From assembly GCA_019638385.1 (NCBI GenBank), contig JAHBTW010000014.1, positions 1 to 64,000 of the forward strand: DNA of 64,000 nucleotides, written 5' to 3'. Position numbers and translations under genes: made by a program. How positions within the stretch are numbered: position 1 is the first letter of the stretch; every line of letters begins with the position of its first letter. The DNA is from Saprospiraceae bacterium. GTDB taxonomy: Bacteria > Bacteroidota > Bacteroidia > Chitinophagales > Saprospiraceae. Below, piece by piece: positions 15,493 through 25,548 of the stretch. Under the pieces are notes generated by a model. The model was not told the origin of the DNA. It saw only the letters and a list, made by a program, of their open reading frames with translations, and did no database searches.

Positions 15493-18400
15493 CTACCCTT
15501 TCACGACTCTTTTGTGAAACAGGTGTTCTCCGATGCGTACTCTGAGCACATACACGCCGGCCGGCAGCCCTTCCAATGATACGCGGTTGGTATTGGTCAG
15601 GGAGGCGCCCATTTGCATGCCTTTGTCATTAAGCACCTGCACCTCGTCAATGGATAGACCGTATTTGTTGTCAATAAAAACCTCGCCGCGGGTCGGATTG
15701 GGATACACTTGCAATGCAAGGCGTAAATCTAACCAGCCGATGTCTATAAAGCCGTCGTTTACGCTAAAAGTCTCCACCGGATTGTACAGTGCCAGCGGCG
15801 TTTCATTGGCGCGGATGGCTCGGATATCGGTGATCTGAATTTCACTTTCCACCAAGCCGGCAATGTCGTCTATGATGCCGCGGAACCGTGCGATGGGGCC
15901 GAAGCCGCCCGTGTTCTGTTGGTTGATGCGCGAAATAGCCACTTCAATATAGCCGTCCTGTGCAAAGGAACGATCAATCGTGATCAATGACTGCGTTGCG
16001 GGCGAATTGGCGCCGAGCCAGGTATTTTGCAAAAATTCAATTTGTACAGAGTTGGGCACAAATACTTCCGGGTCAAAGTTGATGCGGAAAGCCAGGCCGT
16101 AAATAGCCTCTACCGGCAGGTTTTGACGGCCCAAAACAATCGGTGCGGAAATGACGGCGCCCGGCGCCAACGATCCATCGGGCATATTCACAAACAGCGA
16201 GGGGTTATTGGGCGTGGCGGGCAGCGGCGTGTAGGGCGCTACGGGGCCGTGCGTTAGGCCGTAGTTTTGGCTAATCACTTCCACATCTGCCGCATTGATG
16301 ACGCCGTCGCCGTTGCAGTCGGCGTGTGCATAATTGACATTGGCGCCTCCCGTATTGGAAAAGCTCTGCGGCCAGGGGAACGCCGCCATGCCGTCCCAGG
16401 CATCGCTCCCCATTGCGCGCGGCGGCCCTTGAAAACCATACGCTACGCCGACGTTCAGCAGGTCAAAATGATTCGCAAGGTTGTTGCTATTGGCATCGCC
16501 CGGCCACACGATCACCGGATTGCAGATAGGCGCTACAACGGCCACCGCAGCAAAACACTGCTGCAACTGAACATCGCGCACTACAAATTCATAAGCGTTC
16601 TGCCCGCCGGCGGTAGCAGAAAACGGCCCCAGCGTGATGGGCAACTCAGCATAGCTGAACGTGCCGTAATGCACGCCGTTGCCCCGCACGGTAAAGCCTT
16701 GCGTGCCGGTGTTGTTGTGTTGGAAATTCAGCACCACAAAAAACTGCCCCTGTGTGCAGGGCGTGGCGGTAGCCGTCAGTCCGGCAATGCTGCACGGCGC
16801 CGGTGGCAGGGTATTGTAGCACACGTTGTCAATACCGAAATTTTGCCCGGCGATGAGGAGCGAACGGATTGGGCCGGTGAGACACACCCGCCCGGTGGCA
16901 AGGCTGTTGGCCGACGGCTGCACCTGCAAAAACACGCCCGGCGCTACCTGCTGACCGTTTAATTGAAATAAGGATTGTACATAAAGCATCGGCTGGTCGT
17001 TCACCGATAAATTCTCGATGCCGCCGCCGTCGAAAAAGTCAAAACAAACGGAAATGACCGGTTCGTTGAGCGCCTCAAAGTCAAATTCCACCCCGGCCCG
17101 ATTCAATACGAGGTACTGCCCCGAAGCCGCTGTGAAAGCAGGCCCGAAATGGTTGGTAGAAACAAATACGCTTTCAAATTGCTCCATCGTGTTGGAGGCC
17201 CGGTATCTGCGCAGCCGCACCGGCACACCCGTTTCCGTGAAAGCGAGCGCGCCCGGTTCGTAGCCGGTTTCCGGCGCAAAAACGGATTCCGGCGCCAGTT
17301 CTTCAAATTCTATGCACTCCGAGTCGTTGCAATCAATCCTTTGGGCCTCCACCTCTGCGCAGCAGCTCTGGTTATTGGTCAAACACACCCTCACCACGGC
17401 CGGCGCACTAGGCGATGAATTCGGGAAAGGCCAGGGCAACATGAGCGGCAAGTCGTTCAACGAATAAGTGCCGAAGAGGAAGTTGTTGAAATACAGTTGG
17501 AACGAATTGTTGGCGATGGTGCTGAGGGCATTGAAATTGACATACAAATATCCCGGCGCCGCATTGGAACACTGTACGATAAATGCCTCCAGATTGCTGA
17601 GGGTACAGTTGGACGGGTTGCAATTCACCGGGGCGAGCGATGCCTCGGCCACACAGCCGAACAGATTGTCCTGCACCCGGAAGTTCAAGGTCGTTTGCCC
17701 GTTGCCGGGAAAAGGGCCGACGGTGATGGGCAGGTCTGCGTATTCATATTGGCCGTAAGGCTGCCCGTTAATGCGGAGTTGGAAGCCGTCGCTCGTCTGT
17801 TGGTGGTCGAAATCCAGCGTTACAAAATAGCTGCCGTTTGAGGTGCAAGGCTGTGCAGTGGCATTGAAATCAGTGATAAGGCAATCGTCCAGACAGGGCA
17901 CGTCAATTTCCCAAATGACACAGCAATTCGGGCTTGCCACATCACAAATCTGGAACCGGTCGAAGAAGTGGAGCGGTAACGGTACACCGGTAAGATGTAC
18001 CGGCAAATCGGCATAAGCATAGGTGCGATCAAAACCGTAGGGCGTACGCACCCGAAACGAATCGGACACCGCGCCGTTGTGGTCAAAATTGAGGACCACA
18101 TTATAGGTAGCGTTGTTGCACGTCAGATCGTCAAAGTGCGGACTGCTCAGGTTGCATACCGGATGGCAAGTATAAGGCGGCAGGGTGCGGATGGTACCGC
18201 AGGAGAGATGCTCCGCATCGGCTACCCGGAAAATGACGGCCTGCGAAGGCGACTGGAACGGCCCTACCAGCAGCGGGAGTTGAGCATATTCATAAAAAAC
18301 AGGAAGATTATTATTGACGTACAGCGCAAAACTGCCGGAAGTGTTTTCGTGGTCAAAATCGAGCCGCACGAAAAACTGCCCCGTTGCCGTCGTGCAAGGC

Positions 18401-20130
18401 AGCGCCTCTACGCGCAATTCGGAGATTTCGCAGGGAGGCGCTTCAGCCGGAATGCACAGGTTGTCAATGCGCAGGAAAGCGCCGCCGATGCGCAGGGAGT
18501 ATATATTACCGGTAAAAATGAGTCGGCCCTGCTGATTGGCATTCGCGGAAAGCACCACGGTCATCGTCACGCCCGGCCCGATGTTGTAAGTTCCCGGAAG
18601 GAGATTGGGCAAAACGAGCGTCGGACTGCCGTTGGCGGCAATGTTGACCTGGCCCTCGTTGAAAAAATCGAGCGTTACGGAGTCCACCGGGGTGGGATAT
18701 TGCGAAAAGTTGAACGACAGGCCGATGCGGCGGAGCAGCAGGTAATTGCCCGAAGCGGCCGCAAACGGTGGCGCACCGGGCGCTTGTTGCACCCTCAGTT
18801 CCTCAAAAGCAGTGATCCAGTCCAAATCCTGAAACGGCAGCAAGCGCACCGTCACATTGTTTTCGGTGTAAATCAAATCGCCCGGCTGATTGCCCTGCGA
18901 GGCGCCGTAGGCATCTCCTGCTATATCTTCAAACTCAATACAGGTATCTTCGTCGGGGTCGCAGTTGGGAATATCCACAAACACCGAACGGCAGCACAGC
19001 ACAGGCGTTGTGGTGACAAGACAAACCTGCACCTCAAACGTCAGTGCGTCGGTCGGCGGGTTTACCCCTTCAAAAATCAACGGAAATTCCTGACCGCTGA
19101 ACGTGCCGTAGTCTTCTCCCGCTATCGTTACCTGAAACAATTGGCTGAGCGCGGGGTTCGGGAGGCTGAAATCCACAAAAACGTTGTAACCCTGATCGGT
19201 GCATTCCGTTACATGCGCCTCCAGTTCGAGAACCCCGCAAGGAAAGTTGCAATTAATTGGCGCCAGCGTCGCGGCGAAAGTACAGGAAGGGTTGCTATTG
19301 TCCTCAATGACAAAAGTACGGACGGTAACGCCGTCACCGACGAAGGGACCTACGTTTACGGGGCCTTGCGCATAAGAGTAAGTAGCGAGCAGGTCTCCGT
19401 TGAGGTACAGGTTGTAGGTTGTTGTGAGATTATTGGCCGGCAGACCGGGATTGACCGAGGCATAAAAAATGCCGTTGGGCGTACATGGCAGCGGAGTGAC
19501 CTGAAGCGTGAGGGCCGGGCAAGGCGGAGTGTTTTGGGTGTAGCACACGTTGTCAATAAAAAACTCCTGCCCGCCGATGAGCAGCGATTGGATATTGCCG
19601 GTGAGGCATATTGTACCGGTAAGGGGCGGAACCGTGCCCGGATTGGGCGTGGGATTCACGCTCAGCGTCACGCCGGGCGCGATATTGGCAGGCGCCAATG
19701 CCAGAAAGTTGAGAATTTGCACCGCCTGCCCGTTTACAGCAATGTTTTCCTGTCCGCCGCCATCCCAAAAACTGAAACACACCGAGTTGGTTCCGGCAGG
19801 AAAATTGAAGGTCACGGTGGCGTTGGAAATCGAAAGCGCTACGCCTTGTCCCAATGTAAAAGACGGGGTAAGCCCGCCGAAGCTGTTGGATGTACTGACA
19901 TCGCCAAAAAAAGGAGGTGAATTGAGATAAGTAAACACGCCCACGGAAGCCGTGACGCCGTTCGATTCTAAAAATACATCGCCCGGCGCGTAGTTGTAGT
20001 TGGCGTTGTAAAAAGTATTGGGGGGTAAGTCATTGAAATTGACACAAGCAGGCGTCGGCTGCGCCCACAGGGAGGGTGCTCCGAAAAGCAGTGCGGCAAG
20101 GAGAAAAACAATGGTAAAGCGTGCGTTCAT
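15493..20130 (-). CDS. Giant secreted Cys-repeat protein with dockerin-like, cohesin-like and T9SS domains
   Basis: A 1545-aa protein from the ATG at 20130. A promoter (TTG, 20 bp, AACTTTTG) places transcription start near 20158, which excludes the in-frame ATG at 20160. Signal peptide residues 1-24 end SLWAQ. Three modules open with a Cys-(V/I)-(N/E)-F-(N/E) motif (CVNFNDL, CIEFEDI, CIEFEEL), each leading to a jelly-roll-like region (VTLDFFNEG, ISVCFDFFDGGGIENLSVN). Between them are seven Cys-bounded repeats of about 88-95 aa, with C-x-LxxxxxxxxPCT near the start and a late C. Near the C-terminus two EF-hand-like loops (DANSNNLANHFD and DCNGDGVINAAD) resemble a dockerin, followed by a cohesin-like beta domain (FRINFDPEVFVPNSVQIEF) and a T9SS tail (VYPNPTRGEVFID, HKRVVKG). 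It is predicted to be displayed on the surface; function unknown. Confidence 0.85.
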   Translation of the reverse strand: MNARFTIVFLLAALLFGAPSLWAQPTPACVNFNDLPPNTFYNANYNYAPGDVFLESNGVTASVGVFTYLNSPPFFGDVSTSNSFGGLTPSFTLGQGVALSISNATVTFNFPAGTNSVCFSFWDGGGQENIAVNGQAVQILNFLALAPANIAPGVTLSVNPTPNPGTVPPLTGTICLTGNIQSLLIGGQEFFIDNVCYTQNTPPCPALTLQVTPLPCTPNGIFYASVNPGLPANNLTTTYNLYLNGDLLATYSYAQGPVNVGPFVGDGVTVRTFVIEDNSNPSCTFAATLAPINCNFPCGVLELEAHVTECTDQGYNVFVDFSLPNPALSQLFQVTIAGEDYGTFSGQEFPLIFEGVNPPTDALTFEVQVCLVTTTPVLCCRSVFVDIPNCDPDEDTCIEFEDIAGDAYGASQGNQPGDLIYTENNVTVRLLPFQDLDWITAFEELRVQQAPGAPPFAAASGNYLLLRRIGLSFNFSQYPTPVDSVTLDFFNEGQVNIAANGSPTLVLPNLLPGTYNIGPGVTMTVVLSANANQQGRLIFTGNIYSLRIGGAFLRIDNLCIPAEAPPCEISELRVEALPCTTATGQFFVRLDFDHENTSGSFALYVNNNLPVFYEYAQLPLLVGPFQSPSQAVIFRVADAEHLSCGTIRTLPPYTCHPVCNLSSPHFDDLTCNNATYNVVLNFDHNGAVSDSFRVRTPYGFDRTYAYADLPVHLTGVPLPLHFFDRFQICDVASPNCCVIWEIDVPCLDDCLITDFNATAQPCTSNGSYFVTLDFDHQQTSDGFQLRINGQPYGQYEYADLPITVGPFPGNGQTTLNFRVQDNLFGCVAEASLAPVNCNPSNCTLSNLEAFIVQCSNAAPGYLYVNFNALSTIANNSFQLYFNNFLFGTYSLNDLPLMLPWPFPNSSPSAPAVVRVCLTNNQSCCAEVEAQRIDCNDSECIEFEELAPESVFAPETGYEPGALAFTETGVPVRLRRYRASNTMEQFESVFVSTNHFGPAFTAASGQYLVLNRAGVEFDFEALNEPVISVCFDFFDGGGIENLSVNDQPMLYVQSLFQLNGQQVAPGVFLQVQPSANSLATGRVCLTGPIRSLLIAGQNFGIDNVCYNTLPPAPCSIAGLTATATPCTQGQFFVVLNFQHNNTGTQGFTVRGNGVHYGTFSYAELPITLGPFSATAGGQNAYEFVVRDVQLQQCFAAVAVVAPICNPVIVWPGDANSNNLANHFDLLNVGVAYGFQGPPRAMGSDAWDGMAAFPWPQSFSNTGGANVNYAHADCNGDGVINAADVEVISQNYGLTHGPVAPYTPLPATPNNPSLFVNMPDGSLAPGAVISAPIVLGRQNLPVEAIYGLAFRINFDPEVFVPNSVQIEFLQNTWLGANSPATQSLITIDRSFAQDGYIEVAISRINQQNTGGFGPIARFRGIIDDIAGLVESEIQITDIRAIRANETPLALYNPVETFSVNDGFIDIGWLDLRLALQVYPNPTRGEVFIDNKYGLSIDEVQVLNDKGMQMGASLTNTNRVSLEGLPAGVYVLRVRIGEHLFHKRVVKG

Positions 20131-20164
20131 GGCTATCGGCTTTTTTTGATTGAATTGCATGGTA

Positions 20165-20172
20165 CAAAAGTT
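20165..20172 (-). promoter_or_regulatory. AACTTTTG -7 box with -33 TTG for the 1545-aa gene
   Basis: On the minus strand a TTG lies 20 bp before AACTTTTG, the spacing expected for Bacteroidetes sigma-ABfr promoters (first T replaced by A). The predicted transcription start near 20158 decides the ATG at 20130. Confidence 0.5.
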
Positions 20173-20315
20173 CTGCTTTCCACAGCGCTAATCAAAAACT
20201 TTATCCGCTTGTTTTTGATTTTTTCGAGTCAAATGTACAAGAAAATATTTTTACAAAAAATTGATTTGCAATTGAATGGAAAGAATTAGTTTGCCCCCCA
20301 AATTTGAATTTTTCT

Positions 20316-21770
20316 ATGACGTCTCATAAGCTGTTCGACCTATTATCTGCTCTGAACCGGCGCGAAATGACCCGTTTCCGGGAATTTGCCGAGTCGCCCT
20401 GGTTCAATAAGCATCAGGAACTGCGCTCATTGGTCGTTTACCTGAGCCGCATTTACCCCGGATTCGACGAGCGGCATTGTGGCAGAACAGCGCTTTTTCA
20501 GCAACTTTTTCCCGGCGAAACCCACGATCAGGCCCGGCTGGCGCTGCTCTTCACTTACGCTCGCCGCCTGGCGGAGCAGTTTCTGGCGTATGAGCAATTC
20601 CGACACGACGAAGGAGAACAACAACTGCTCCTTCTGCAGGCGCTCCGACGGCGCAAACTTTTTGATTTGTATGAAAAAACGCTCCAACACGCCGAACGGG
20701 AAACGCAGGAACAACACCGCAGCGACAGTCGGCTGTACTACGCTCTGTACCGCCTCGCCGATGAAGCCGACAATTATTTTACAGAGATAGAACGCCGTCG
20801 CAGCGACGACAGTTTGCAACTGAAAGAGAACCACTTAGATCGGTTTTACCTCGCCGAAAAGCTCCGCGATGCCTGCGAAATGCAGGTGCGGCGCCACATT
20901 CTGAAAATTGATTACTCCTCCCGTTTGCTCGAAACCGTACTCAAAGAAGTGGGCGACAACTTGTCCGAATACGCCCGCGAACCGGCTATTTATGTGTATT
21001 ACCGCATTTACCTCATGGTGAGCCGCGACGACCCGCAACACTATTTCGATGCGCTCGACGGCCTCTGGGCGCACGAGGCTGCATTTGATCCCGCCAACCT
21101 GGCCGAGATGTACAACTACTTCCAAAATTACTGCATCCGACGCATCAATAAAGGAGAGGAGCGATTCCTCGAAGAGATTTTCCGCCTGTACGAACGACTC
21201 CTCGAAAAGGAACTCCTCTACGAAAACGGGCTGCTCTCAGAGTGGCATTACAAAAACATTGTGACCACGGGCATTCGTCTGCGACAAATGGATTGGGTGA
21301 AACAATTCATTGAAAATCAAAAAGATCGCCTCGATTCCGAAGTGCGCGACAATGCCTACCGCTTCAATCTCGCCTCCTACCACCATGCGCTGGGGCAGTA
21401 CGATGAAGTGCTGCGACTGCTCCTGCAAGTGGAGTACAGCGACCTGCGCTACAGCCTCGGCGCCAAAGCCCTGCTGCTGCGCACCTATTACGAGTTGCGG
21501 GAGTTTGAGGCGCTCGACTCGTTGGTCGGTTCCATGCGGCAGTTTTTGCAGCGCAACCAGCTCATGGCCGATTTTCACCGCAACGGACACCACAATCTCT
21601 TCAAATTCACCCGCCGGGCCGCCCACATTCGCGCTCAACTCGGTTTTGCCAACGCACAAAAAAGTCGCGCTGAACTGGATCGCCTCCGAAACGAAGTGAC
21701 ACAAGCCGGCGAAATTTTTAACAAAAGCTGGCTGCTGGAGAAAATGGAAGCGTTGGAGCGGGAGGTGTAG
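20316..21770 (+). CDS. Conserved hypothetical helical-repeat protein
   Basis: A 484-aa product from the ATG at 20316; the TTG at 20304 is less likely. It is almost entirely alpha-helical and charged, with pairs of helices resembling TPR or Armadillo-like repeats (FNLASYHHALGQYDEVLRLLLQV, ALLLRTYYELREFEALDSLV). No signal peptide or membrane segment, so cytoplasmic. The N-terminal motif LFDLLSALNRREMTRFREFAESPWFNKHQ looks like a conserved start of a family seen in Saprospiraceae-type genomes; I do not know its role. It is divergent from the 1545-aa secreted protein, separated by about 185 bp that hold the promoters for both. Confidence 0.75.
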   Translation: MTSHKLFDLLSALNRREMTRFREFAESPWFNKHQELRSLVVYLSRIYPGFDERHCGRTALFQQLFPGETHDQARLALLFTYARRLAEQFLAYEQFRHDEGEQQLLLLQALRRRKLFDLYEKTLQHAERETQEQHRSDSRLYYALYRLADEADNYFTEIERRRSDDSLQLKENHLDRFYLAEKLRDACEMQVRRHILKIDYSSRLLETVLKEVGDNLSEYAREPAIYVYYRIYLMVSRDDPQHYFDALDGLWAHEAAFDPANLAEMYNYFQNYCIRRINKGEERFLEEIFRLYERLLEKELLYENGLLSEWHYKNIVTTGIRLRQMDWVKQFIENQKDRLDSEVRDNAYRFNLASYHHALGQYDEVLRLLLQVEYSDLRYSLGAKALLLRTYYELREFEALDSLVGSMRQFLQRNQLMADFHRNGHHNLFKFTRRAAHIRAQLGFANAQKSRAELDRLRNEVTQAGEIFNKSWLLEKMEALEREV

Positions 21771-21785
21771 GGTGAGTACTTTCTT

Positions 21786-21838
21786 GATATTGGGATATTG
21801 CAGCCCTGCCGATTGGTTGTCAAGAATATCCCAATATC
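21786..21838. terminator. 14-bp inverted repeat after the helical-repeat gene
   Basis: GATATTGGGATATT (21786-21799) and its exact inverse (21825-21838) flank a 25-nt loop. It starts 15 bp after the stop codon but lacks a T run, so it may be a processing or protective hairpin, or a mobile-element scar, instead of a terminator. Confidence 0.4.
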
Positions 21839-21886
21839 TCTATGTAAACGCATCAAAATCAGGAATGACCTCAGAGGAGAGCTTGT

Positions 21887-22051
21887 CCCGATATATCGGG
21901 ATCAAATGTTTGTAGAAAAAGGTCATTTATACCAATTGGGACGACCTCGGAGAGGTCGCACATTATTTGACAAGACAAATGTTCGACCTCTCCGAGGTCG
22001 TCATAACGTAAAAAACGCTTGTTCTACCAAGATACGACCTCTCCGAGGTCG
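21887..22051. repeat. REP-like palindrome cluster in a 376-bp gap
   Basis: The gap 21771-22146 has no gene. It holds CCCGATATATCGGG (21887-21900) and three copies of a 17-nt palindrome CGACCTCTCCGAGGTCG: 21942-21958 (inverted orientation), 21984-22000 and 22035-22051. Each forms a 7-bp stem with a 3-nt loop and is flanked by T/A and T. This is the architecture of REP elements. A degenerate GACCTCAGAGG at about 21868 may be a fourth copy. Confidence 0.8.
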
Positions 22052-22117
22052 TCATATCATTTAATGCGTTTGCCCTGCAATATCTCAATATCATATAATA
22101 GAATGAGTACTTAAACG

Positions 22118-22125
22118 TAACTTTG
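22118..22125 (+). promoter_or_regulatory. TAACTTTG -7 box for the 22147 gene
   Basis: Matches TAnnTTTG, 22 bp before the ATG at 22147. Confidence 0.5.
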
Positions 22126-22146
22126 CGCCCACAAAAAAATAACGCT

Positions 22147-22680
22147 ATGCCAGCTTGGTTATCTGTTCTGTTAGAGATCATTAAAGTCACTGTTCCTGCT
22201 CTGATTGTTTACTTAACGGTACACACGCTGCTCAAGCAATTCCTGGAGGGGCAGTATCGCATGAAAGCTGCCGAATTGCAGCAAGACCGGCAGGCTTCCA
22301 CCACGCCGATGCGGTTTCAGGCGTATGAGCGGCTGTCGTTGCTGTGCGAGCGCATTGCCCTGCCCAACCTCATCATGCGGGTGCGCCCCGAAGGTATGAG
22401 CGTAGCGGAGTATCGCCTCACCTTGATGCTCGCCATCCAACAGGAATTTGAACACAACATCACCCAGCAGGTTTATGTATCGCAACAATTGTGGGAAATC
22501 ATCAAAACCGCACGCGACCACACCGTCGAAGTCATCAACCTGAGCGCTGATAATATGACGCCTCAATCCGGCGCCAGAGACCTGGCTCAATTCATCCTCA
22601 GCCTGCCGCAGGAAAACACCGTCGGCGCATTGGACAAAGCATTGGTGGCCATCAAGCGGGAAGCGGCCTCGTTGTTGTAG
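22147..22680 (+). CDS. Small membrane-anchored protein (DUF7935-like)
   Basis: A 177-aa product from the ATG at 22147. Residues about 5-28 form one transmembrane helix (LLEIIKVTVPALIVYLTVHTLL), followed by a cytoplasmic helical domain with the conserved segment TPMRFQAYERLSLLCERI and a later ITQQVYVSQQLWEIIKTARDH. It matches by eye a Bacteroidetes family of unknown function of similar length, probably DUF7935. It precedes lepA by 42 bp on the same strand, but lepA appears to have its own promoter in that gap. Confidence 0.75.
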   Translation: MPAWLSVLLEIIKVTVPALIVYLTVHTLLKQFLEGQYRMKAAELQQDRQASTTPMRFQAYERLSLLCERIALPNLIMRVRPEGMSVAEYRLTLMLAIQQEFEHNITQQVYVSQQLWEIIKTARDHTVEVINLSADNMTPQSGARDLAQFILSLPQENTVGALDKALVAIKREAASLL

Positions 22681-22708
22681 TTTTTGATTCAATCTCTCCA
22701 TTAAACCG

Positions 22709-22716
22709 TATCTTTG
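22709..22716 (+). promoter_or_regulatory. TATCTTTG -7 box of lepA
   Basis: Matches TAnnTTTG, with a TTG 22 bp upstream (22684-22686). The lepA ATG is only 6 bp past the box, so the transcript would be almost leaderless. Confidence 0.55.
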
Positions 22717-22722
22717 CGCCCT

Positions 22723-24513
<1,791 letters not shown>

Positions 24514-24706
24514 AGCGCGTGTGAAGTCCGGGGCCAAGTGCAATTTGTTATACACACTGATAAAGCACTTACCAAAGTTTTTATCTACATTGCGCACTGA
24601 AATCTTCCCTTTTTCGGCTGTTTAGGCGAAATGAGTCTCTTACATCATCCCTACACTTGAAGCGAACAACGATCGGCTGGAACACTCATATCAAAACCAT
24701 ACATCT

Positions 24707-25546
24707 ATGAAAATCTCTACCTTAAACACCGGGTTTTTCAAGTTGGACGGCGGCGCCATGTTCGGAATTGTACCGAGAAGATTGTGGGAAAAACTCAATC
24801 CGCCCGACGAAAACAACCTCTGCACCTGGGCATTGCGCTGTCTCTTGGTGCAAACCGGTAAACGCAATATCCTAGTGGACACCGGAATGGGCACAAAAAA
24901 AGGCGATAAATTTCTCGACTTCTTCGAACCGCATGGCGAGGATACGCTCCACAACTCCCTGCAACAGCACGGACTCCGACCCGAAGACATCACCGATGTA
25001 TTCCTCACCCACCTGCACTTTGACCATGCCGGCGGCGCCGTGCGCTGGACGGATAACGGGAAGCCCGTGCCCGCTTTTCCGAAAGCGACTTACTGGACCA
25101 ATCCCTATCACTACGAATGGGCTACCCACTCCAACGGCCGCGAAAAAGCATCCTTCATCGCCGACAACTTCAAGCCTTTAGAAGAAGCGGGACAATTGAA
25201 ATTCATCTCCGTAAAAGAAGGCGGCGTTCAATGGTTTCGGGGCTTCCGTATTCGATTTGTATATGGCCATACCGAGGCTATGATGCTGCCCCTCATCCGG
25301 GCAGAGGGGCATACCTGGATGTATTGCGCCGATTTGATTCCCTCTTCGGCCCATATCGGCCTGCCTTATATCATGGGCTACGATGTGCGACCGCTCGCCA
25401 CCATCATTGAAAAAGAAAAACTGCTCATCGAGGCCGCCGCCAAACATTACCGGCTCATCTTCGAGCACGACCCGAATATGGCCGCGTGTACCGTTGTGCG
25501 CAACAAGCAGGGCCGTGTAGTAATCGGCAAGGAGGTTTCAATATAA
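24707..25546 (+). CDS. MBL-fold metallo-hydrolase
   Basis: A 279-aa protein of the metallo-beta-lactamase superfamily. The dinuclear metal motif HLHFDH (His102, His104, Asp106, His107) is clear. A His in FVYGHTEAMMLPL, Asp in YCADLIPSSAHIG and the late FEHDP complete the set seen in lactonase/AttM-like or alkylsulfatase-unrelated MBL hydrolases. No signal peptide, so cytoplasmic. The substrate cannot be told from sequence; homoserine-lactone lactonases share this layout but so do many other esterases. It converges on the DUF1501 gene with only 2 bp between the stops. The preceding 193 bp (24514-24706) show nothing notable. Confidence 0.85.
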   Translation: MKISTLNTGFFKLDGGAMFGIVPRRLWEKLNPPDENNLCTWALRCLLVQTGKRNILVDTGMGTKKGDKFLDFFEPHGEDTLHNSLQQHGLRPEDITDVFLTHLHFDHAGGAVRWTDNGKPVPAFPKATYWTNPYHYEWATHSNGREKASFIADNFKPLEEAGQLKFISVKEGGVQWFRGFRIRFVYGHTEAMMLPLIRAEGHTWMYCADLIPSSAHIGLPYIMGYDVRPLATIIEKEKLLIEAAAKHYRLIFEHDPNMAACTVVRNKQGRVVIGKEVSI

Positions 25547-25548
25547 CG

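Noticed and set aside
17995..19920. A 641-aa plus-strand open frame opposite the 1545-aa gene
   Set aside because: It runs antisense to a gene with clear signal peptide, repeats and T9SS tail, has basic, low-complexity composition and no recognisable domain; a GC-rich shadow frame.
21942..22051. CRISPR array
   Set aside because: Three short palindromes with unequal spacing (26 and 34 bp) and one reversed copy; no cas genes.
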